A DNA stretch of 64,000 nt from Parapristionchus giblindavisi (taxonomy: Eukaryota; Nematoda; Chromadorea; Rhabditida; Diplogasteridae): positions 1-64,000 of the forward strand of contig CALSFV010000289.1 of NCBI GenBank assembly GCA_943737045.1, given 5' to 3'. Shown here one piece after another: positions 58,092 to 64,000 of the stretch (its first letter is position 1; the number at the start of each line of letters is the position of its first letter). A program made the position numbers and the translations under genes. Below the pieces are notes generated by a model. The model made no database searches, was not told the origin of the DNA, and was given only the letters and a program-made list of their open reading frames with translations.

Positions 58092-58163
58092 TCCGATGTG
58101 GTCTAGTGGTTAGGATTTGTGGCTCTCACCCACAAGGCCGGGGTTCGATTCCCCGCATCGGAA
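58092..58163 (+). tRNA. tRNA-Glu(CTC): tRNA-Glu(CTC), unit R25
   Basis: Reference sequence. Confidence 0.96.
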
Positions 58164-58370
58164 TTTCCTCTTTTGTTTTTATTCATCAAATGTATTATTA
58201 ATTTTATTGAATCACAGTTTCATGGTAATACTAATAATTCATCTAAATAAGGATTAAATTAAATATTAATTCCTTTAACGTCTAAAATGTCGGTGACCCT
58301 GCAGTCGATCAAACCTGTCTGGGATGCGCCGCATTCTCGATTGACCCGGTCTCTACTCCAATCTTTCATT

Positions 58371-58509
58371 AGCTTTGCGCAGTGGCGATAACGTGACCAA
58401 TGAGGCCTAGCCGAGGTGCGTCTATTGCTGGTTGAAAACTTTTCCCAATTGCCCGCTACAGCCCCTGAAACACGGGTGCTGTATGCAATTTTTGAACGCC
58501 CGAAGGGGC
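58371..58509 (+). ncRNA. U4: U4 snRNA, unit R25
   Basis: One change (GTGCGTCTATTGC for GTGCGTTTATTGC) after the 5' stem-loop. Confidence 0.92.
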
Positions 58510-58587
58510 AAAAATCGAGTGAAAGATTCTAGCAGGATAATTTGTTTGCTTTTCTCGAAACGATAACTGAGCAATTCTGAATCAGCC

Positions 58588-58659
58588 GCCTCATTGGCTC
58601 AGTGGCAGAGCGTCTGTCTAGTAAACAGAAGGTCGCTGGTTCGATTCCAGCATGATGCA
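58588..58659 (+). tRNA. tRNA-Thr(AGT): tRNA-Thr(AGT), unit R25, C3-U70
   Basis: G70 is T. Confidence 0.85.
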
Positions 58660-58855
58660 CTAAACGTTTTGCGCAACTTAAGAAATTACTCTTACGAATA
58701 CTATTCTAGACAGTGTACGAATGTGTGAAAATAAGAGAAATTTATTGAATTATTTTGGATAATTCAACTCACTTATAATTAGATGTCGACCTAAGTGTCA
58801 ATCAAGTTTCAATCGAAGTTGAACATCAATGTCTACCTTGAAACTCCTTCCACCA

Positions 58856-58927
58856 TCCGATGTGGTCTAGTGGTTAGGATTTGTGGCTCTCACCCACAAG
58901 GCCGGGGTTCGATTCCCCGCATCGGAA
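58856..58927 (+). tRNA. tRNA-Glu(CTC): tRNA-Glu(CTC), unit R26
   Basis: Reference sequence. Confidence 0.96.
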
Positions 58928-59134
58928 TTTCCTCTTTTGTTTTTATTCATCAAATGTATTATTAATTTTATTGAATCACAGTTTCATGGTAATACTAATA
59001 ATTCATCTAAATAAGGATTAAATTAAATATTAATTCCTTTAACGTCTAAAATGTCGGTGACCCTGCAGTCGATCAAACCTGTCTGGGATGCGCCGCATTC
59101 TCGATTGACCCGGTCTCTACTCCAATCTATCATT

Positions 59135-59273
59135 AGCTTTGCGCAGTGGCGATAACGTGACCAATGAGGCCTAGCCGAGGTGCGTTTATTGCTGGTTGAA
59201 AACTTTTCCCAATTGCCCGCTACAGCCCCTGAAACACGGGTGCTGTATGCAATTTTTGAACGCCCGAAGGGGC
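59135..59273 (+). ncRNA. U4: U4 snRNA, unit R26
   Basis: Intact. Confidence 0.94.
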
Positions 59274-59351
59274 AAAAATCGAGTGAAAGATTCTAGCAGG
59301 ATAATTTGTTTGCTTTTCTCGAAACGATAACTGAGCAATTCTGAATCAGCC

Positions 59352-59423
59352 GCCTCATTGGCTCAGTGGCAGAGCGTCTGTCTAGTAAACAGAAGGTCGC
59401 TGGTTCGATTCCAGCATGATGCA
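59352..59423 (+). tRNA. tRNA-Thr(AGT): tRNA-Thr(AGT), unit R26, C3-U70
   Basis: G70 is T. Confidence 0.85.
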
Positions 59424-59619
59424 CTAAACGTTTTGCGCAACTTAAGAAATTACTCTTACGAATACTATTCTAGACAGTGTACGAATGTGTGAAAATAAGA
59501 GAAATTTATTGAATTATTTTGGATAATTCAACTCACTTATAATTAGATGTCGACCTAAGTGTCAATCAAGTTTCAATCGAAGTTGAACATCAATGTCTAC
59601 CTTGAAACTCCTTCCACCA

Positions 59620-59691
59620 TCCGATGTGGTCTAGTGGTTAGGATTTGTGGCTCTCACCCACAAGGCCGGGGTTCGATTCCCCGCATCGGAA
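59620..59691 (+). tRNA. tRNA-Glu(CTC): tRNA-Glu(CTC), unit R27
   Basis: Reference sequence. Confidence 0.96.
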
Positions 59692-59898
59692 TTTCCTCTT
59701 TTGTTTTTATTCATCAAATGTATTATTAATTTTATTGAATCACAGTTTCATGGTAATACTAATAATTCATCTAAATAAGGATTAAATTAAATATTAATTC
59801 CTTTAACGTCTAAAATGTCGGTGACCCTGCAGTCGATCAAACCTGTCTGGGATGCGCCGCATTCTCGATTGACCCGGTCTCTACTCCAATCTATCATT

Positions 59899-60037
59899 AG
59901 CTTTGCGCAGTGGCGATAACGTGACCAATGAGGCCTAGCCGAGGTGCGTTTATTGCTGGTTGAAAACTTTTCCCAATTGCCCGCTACAGCCCCTGAAACA
60001 CGGGTGCTGTATGCAATTTTTGAACGCCCGAAGGGGC
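59899..60037 (+). ncRNA. U4: U4 snRNA, unit R27
   Basis: Intact. Confidence 0.94.
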
Positions 60038-60115
60038 AAAAATCGAGTGAAAGATTCTAGCAGGATAATTTGTTTGCTTTTCTCGAAACGATAACTGAGC
60101 AATTCTGAATCAGCC

Positions 60116-60179
60116 GGCTCAGTGGCAGAGCGTCTGTCTAGTAAACAGAAGGTCGCTGGTTCGATTCCAGCATGATGCA
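60116..60179 (+). pseudogene. tRNA-Thr(AGT): tRNA-Thr lacking the 5' acceptor strand, unit R27
   Basis: An 8-bp deletion (CCTCATTG) removes nearly all of the 5' acceptor strand and trims the A box to GGCTCAGTGG. The rest, including the B box, remains. Confidence 0.9.
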
Positions 60180-60375
60180 CTAAACGTTTTGCGCAACTTA
60201 AGAAATTACTCTTACGAATACTATTCTAGACAGTGTACGAATGTGTGAAAATAAGAGAAATTTATTGAATTATTTTGGATAATTCAACTCACCTATAATT
60301 ATATGTCGACCTAAGTGTCAATCAAGTTTCAATCGAAGTTGAACATCAATGTCTACCTTGAAACTCCTTCCACCA

Positions 60376-60447
60376 TCCGATGTGGTCTAGTGGTTAGGAT
60401 TTGTGGCTCTCACCCACAAGGCCGGGGTTCGATTCCCCGCATCGGAA
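60376..60447 (+). tRNA. tRNA-Glu(CTC): tRNA-Glu(CTC), unit R28
   Basis: Reference sequence. Confidence 0.96.
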
Positions 60448-60654
60448 TTTCCTCTTTTGTTTTTATTCATCAAATGTATTATTAATTTTATTGAATCACA
60501 GTTTCATGGTAATACTAATAATTCATCTAAATAAGGATTAAATTAAATATTAATTCCTTTAACGTCTAAAATGTCGGTGACCCTGCAGTCGATCAAACCT
60601 GTCTGGGATGCGCCGCATTCTCGATTGACCCGGTCTCTACTCCAATCTATCATT

Positions 60655-60793
60655 AGCTTTGCGCAGTGGCGATAACGTGACCAATGAGGCCTAGCCGAGG
60701 TGCGTTTATTGCTGGTTGAAAACTTTTCCCAATTGCCCGCTACAGCCCCTGAAACACGGGTGCTGTATGCAATTTTTGAACGCCCGAAGGGGC
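60655..60793 (+). ncRNA. U4: U4 snRNA, unit R28
   Basis: Intact. Confidence 0.94.
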
Positions 60794-60871
60794 AAAAATC
60801 GAGTGAAAGATTCTAGCAGGATAATTTGTTTGCTTTTCTCGAAACGATAACTGAGCAATTCTGAATCAGCC

Positions 60872-60935
60872 GGCTCAGTGGCAGAGCGTCTGTCTAGTAA
60901 ACAGAAGGTCGCTGGTTCGATTCCAGCATGATGCA
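60872..60935 (+). pseudogene. tRNA-Thr(AGT): tRNA-Thr lacking the 5' acceptor strand, unit R28
   Basis: Same 8-bp deletion as R27. Confidence 0.9.
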
Positions 60936-61131
60936 CTAAACGTTTTGCGCAACTTAAGAAATTACTCTTACGAATACTATTCTAGACAGTGTACGAATGT
61001 GTGAAAATAAGAGAAATTTATTGAATTATTTTGGATAATTCAACTCACTTATAATTAGATGTCGACCTAAGTGTCAATCAAGTTTCAATCGAAGTTGAAC
61101 ATCAATGTCTACCTTGAAACTCCTTCCACCA

Positions 61132-61203
61132 TCCGATGTGGTCTAGTGGTTAGGATTTGTGGCTCTCACCCACAAAGCCGGGGTTCGATTCCCCGCATCG
61201 GAA
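61132..61203 (+). tRNA. tRNA-Glu(CTC): tRNA-Glu(CTC), unit R29
   Basis: One variable-loop change (CACAAAGCC for CACAAGGCC), probably neutral. Confidence 0.93.
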
Positions 61204-61410
61204 TTTCCTCTTTTGTTTTTATTCATCAAATGTATTATTAATTTTATTGAATCACAGTTTCATGGTAATACTAATAATTCATCTAAATAAGGATTAAATT
61301 AAATATTAATTCCTTTAACGTCTAAAATGTCGGTGACCCTGCAGTCGATCAAACCTGTCTGGGATGCGCCGCATTCTCGATTGACCCGGTCTCTACTCCA
61401 ATCTATCATT

Positions 61411-61549
61411 AGCTTTGCGCAGTGGCGATAACGTGACCAATGAGGCCTAGCCGAGGTGCGTTTATTGCTGGTTGAAAACTTTTCCCAATTGCCCGCTACA
61501 GCCCCTGAAACACGGGTGCTGTATGCAATTTTTGAACGCCCGAAGGGGC
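61411..61549 (+). ncRNA. U4: U4 snRNA, unit R29
   Basis: Intact. Confidence 0.94.
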
Positions 61550-61799
61550 AAAAATCGAGTGAAAGATTCTAGCAGGATAATTTGTTTGCTTTTCTCGAAA
61601 CGATAACTGAGCAATTCTGAATCAGCCGCCTCATTGGCTCAGTGGCAGAGCGTCTGTCTAGTCAATTTTTGAACGCCCGAAGGGGCAAAAATCGAGTGAA
61701 AGATTCTAGCAGGATAATTTGTTTGCTTTTCTCGAAACGATAACTGAGCAATTCTGAATCAGCCGCCTCATTGGCTCAGTGGCAGAGCGTCTGTCTAGT
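61526..61799 (+). repeat. 137-bp sub-repeat x2, unit R29
   Basis: tRNA-Thr 5' half at 61628-61662. Confidence 0.95.
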
Positions 61800-61836
61800 A
61801 AACAGAAGGTCGCTGGTTCGATTCCAGCATGATGCA
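61765..61836 (+). tRNA. tRNA-Thr(AGT): tRNA-Thr(AGT), unit R29, C3-U70
   Basis: G70 is T. Confidence 0.85.
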
Positions 61837-62032
61837 CTAAACGTTTTGCGCAACTTAAGAAATTACTCTTACGAATACTATTCTAGACAGTGTACGAATG
61901 TGTGAAAATAAGAGAAATTTATTGAATTATTTTGGATAATTCAACTCACTTATAATTAGATGTCGACCTAAGTGTCAATCAAGTTTCAATCGAAGTTGAA
62001 CATCAATGTCTACCTTGAAACTCCTTCCACCA

Positions 62033-62104
62033 TCCGATGTGGTCTAGTGGTTAGGATTTGTGGCTCTCACCCACAAGGCCGGGGTTCGATTCCCCGCATC
62101 GGAA
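62033..62104 (+). tRNA. tRNA-Glu(CTC): tRNA-Glu(CTC), unit R30
   Basis: Reference sequence. Confidence 0.96.
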
Positions 62105-62311
62105 TTTCCTCTTTTGTTTTTATTCATCAAATGTATTATTAATTTTATTGAATCACAGTTTCATGGTAATACTAATAATTCATCTAAATAAGGATTAAAT
62201 TAAATATTAATTCCTTTAACGTCTAAAATGTCGGTGACCCTGCAGTCGATCAAACCTGTCTGGGATGCGCCGCATTCTCGATTGACCCGGTCTCTACTCC
62301 AATCTATCATT

Positions 62312-62450
62312 AGCTTTGCGCAGTGGCGATAACGTGACCAATGAGGCCTAGCCGAGGTGCGTTTATTGCTGGTTGAAAACTTTTCCCAATTGCCCGCTAC
62401 AGCCCCTGAAACACGGGTGCTGTATGCAATTTTTGAACGCCCGAAGGGGC
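62312..62450 (+). ncRNA. U4: U4 snRNA, unit R30
   Basis: Intact. Confidence 0.94.
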
Positions 62451-62700
62451 AAAAATCGAGTGAAAGATTCTAGCAGGATAATTTGTTTGCTTTTCTCGAA
62501 ACGATAACTGAGCAATTCTGAATCAGCCGCCTCATTGGCTCAGTGGCAGAGCGTCTGTCTAGTCAATTTTTGAACGCCCGAAGGGGCAAAAATCGAGTGA
62601 AAGATTCTAGCAGGATAATTTGTTTGCTTTTCTCGAAACGATAACTGAGCAATTCTGAATCAGCCGCCTCATTGGCTCAGTGGCAGAGCGTCTGTCTAGT
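62427..62700 (+). repeat. 137-bp sub-repeat x2, unit R30
   Basis: tRNA-Thr 5' half at 62529-62563. Confidence 0.95.
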
Positions 62701-62737
62701 AAACAGAAGGTCGCTGGTTCGATTCCAGCATGATGCA
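62666..62737 (+). tRNA. tRNA-Thr(AGT): tRNA-Thr(AGT), unit R30, C3-U70
   Basis: G70 is T; last complete tRNA-Thr of the array. Confidence 0.85.
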
Positions 62738-62933
62738 CTAAACGTTTTGCGCAACTTAAGAAATTACTCTTACGAATACTATTCTAGACAGTGTACGAAT
62801 GTGTGAAAATAAGAGAAATTTATTGAATTATTTTGGATAATTCAACTCACTTATAATTAGATGTCGACCTAAGTGTCAATCAAGTTTCAATCGAAGTTGA
62901 ACATCAATGTCTACCTTGAAACTCCTTCCACCA

Positions 62934-63005
62934 TCCGATGTGGTCTAGTGGTTAGGATTTGTGGCTCTCACCCACAAGGCCGGGGTTCGATTCCCCGCAT
63001 CGGAA
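62934..63005 (+). tRNA. tRNA-Glu(CTC): tRNA-Glu(CTC), unit R31
   Basis: Reference sequence. Confidence 0.96.
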
Positions 63006-63212
63006 TTTCCTCTTTTGTTTTTATTCATCAAATGTATTATTAATTTTATTGAATCACAGTTTCATGGTAATACTAATAATTCATCTAAATAAGGATTAAA
63101 TTAAATATTAATTCCTTTAACGTCTAAAATGTCGGTGACCCTGCAGTCGATCAAACCTGTCTGGGATGCGCCGCATTCTCGATTGACCCGGTCTCTACTC
63201 CAATCTATCATT

Positions 63213-63351
63213 AGCTTTGCGCAGTGGCGATAACGTGACCAATGAGGCCTAGCCGAGGTGCGTTTATTGCTGGTTGAAAACTTTTCCCAATTGCCCGCTA
63301 CAGCCCCTGAAACACGGGTGCTGTATGCAATTTTTGAACGCCCGAAGGGGC
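63213..63351 (+). ncRNA. U4: U4 snRNA, unit R31
   Basis: Intact. Confidence 0.94.
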
Positions 63352-63549
63352 AAAAATCGAGTGAAAGATTCTAGCAGGATAATTTGTTTGCTTTTCTCGA
63401 AACGATAACTGAGCAATTCTGAATCAGCCGCCTCATTGGCTCAGTGGCAGAGCGTCTGTCTAGTCAATTTTTGAACGCCCGAAGGGGCAAAAATCGAGTG
63501 AAAGATTCTAGCAGGATAATTTGTTTGCTTTTCTCGAAACGATAACTGA
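63328..63549 (+). repeat. 137-bp sub-repeat, one full and one cut copy, unit R31
   Basis: tRNA-Thr 5' half at 63430-63464. The second copy stops inside the spacer (CGAAACGATAACTGA) where unrelated sequence begins, so this unit has no complete tRNA-Thr. Confidence 0.9.
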
Positions 63550-64000
63550 CTAGGGAATGGTTCGTAAAGGGTACGAAATTACGGTGAGTGACTACCATGG
63601 CGATAATAAGCATGGCCGACTTAGTAAGAATCAACTTTCAAAGTCTGCTATTTATCGATTTTGAAAAACCCGGCGCATTTACGTCGCACGGCTGAAAATG
63701 ATTGTCCCACCCTTCAATGGGGAAGGGAGGGACAATCACTTTCAAAGACGGAAGAGTGAACTCCCTATCCAAACCGAGCTGTGGTAAAGTGCGCGTGGTC
63801 ATTACTTTTTGCACATGAGTTCGATTCCACCGAGAACATTTTATGACTGTGTAATAATTTAACAATGAATGCGGATGTTTCAATGGAAATAAAGTCCACA
63901 ATTTCTATTTATTTCGGTTTTGGCTACTTTTTTCGGTGTTTTTTGTTATCTCTTCTTCGTTGCGAATCTGTAGAAAATCAGATACTAGTAACAACTTTAT
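63550..64000. other. Flank to the right of the array
   Basis: It holds a hairpin at about 63690-63752 (GATTGTCCCACCCTTC facing GAAGGGAGGGACAATC). A weak tRNA-like stretch follows at 63771-63832, with GAGCTGTGGTAAAG and GAGTTCGATTCCAC in A/B-box order but no cloverleaf. No protein gene is recognised. Confidence 0.45.

Larger units (their letters stand above)
37861..63549 (+). repeat. Right RNA-gene array: 31 units of tRNA-Glu, U4 and tRNA-Thr
   Basis: Start-to-start spacing of the tRNA-Glu genes is 792 (R1-R2), 764 (basic unit), 901 (one extra 137-bp sub-repeat), 1038 (two extra), 678 (U4 deletion) or 756 (tRNA-Thr deletion). R1-R2 carry a duplicated 28-bp GGATAATTCAACTC block. Order in each unit is tRNA-Glu, U4 about 207 bp later, tRNA-Thr about 78 bp after U4, then a spacer of about 196 bp. 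R31 breaks off within the second sub-repeat at 63549. No protein gene lies inside. Confidence 0.97.

Noticed and set aside
59950..60936. Open frames of 63-83 codons on the minus strand of the arrays (also at 44848, 45386 and the 67-codon frames at 20182-23397)
   Set aside because: They run antisense across U4 and tRNA sequence and exist only where chance indels open the frame, so they are shadows of RNA genes.
37861..63549. CRISPR-like regular repeat spacing
   Set aside because: The period is 678-1038 bp and both repeated and intervening parts are nearly identical between units; the repeats are RNA genes. This is a tandem gene array in a eukaryote.
63771..63832. A further tRNA gene beyond the array
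   Set aside because: A/B-box-like words are present, but no acceptor or anticodon stem closes; at most a relic.

Overview
The window is eukaryotic and most likely from a nematode, possibly a rhabditid or diplogastrid. The evidence is AT-rich DNA, many short exons joined at TTTCAG-type acceptors, tRNAs of standard animal type, and introns and spacers full of small inverted-repeat transposons. The genus is an inference; no rRNA or other decisive marker is present.

Left part (1-19.7 kb): two tandem nine-exon genes on the plus strand (1268-5142 and 6786-9431) encode ionotropic-glutamate-receptor-like membrane proteins. Their first three exons and introns are almost identical, while the rest has diverged. 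On the minus strand lie the end of a gene with an AMPK-beta-type glycogen-binding module (10320-10978) and a peroxisomal-type Lon protease gene (11895-17666). The Lon gene appears to stop after the Walker B region, without its protease half. Palindromic MITEs occupy many introns and spacers.

RNA arrays: the main feature is a repeat whose unit holds, in order, a tRNA-Glu(CTC), a complete U4 spliceosomal snRNA and a tRNA-Thr(AGT). Five units of 753 bp lie on the minus strand (about 19.74-23.43 kb). Thirty-one units of 678-1038 bp lie on the plus strand (about 37.86-63.55 kb), where the window reaches the end of the array. The two arrays point away from each other across 14.4 kb. I count 36 tRNA-Glu, 36 U4 (2 with large internal deletions) and 35 tRNA-Thr (2 lacking the 5' acceptor strand). 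A further 17 tRNA-Thr 5' halves sit in a 137-bp sub-repeat that joins the U4 Sm site and 3' hairpin to the tRNA-Thr 5' half. In the text, units are L1-L5 (left array, by rising coordinate) and R1-R31 (right array, left to right).

Middle part (23.4-37.9 kb): long inverted repeats, a LINE 3' end, a twelve-exon protein gene of unknown function on the plus strand (27734-32607), nested terminal-inverted-repeat elements and a tRNA-Gly relic. No protein gene is apparent inside either array.
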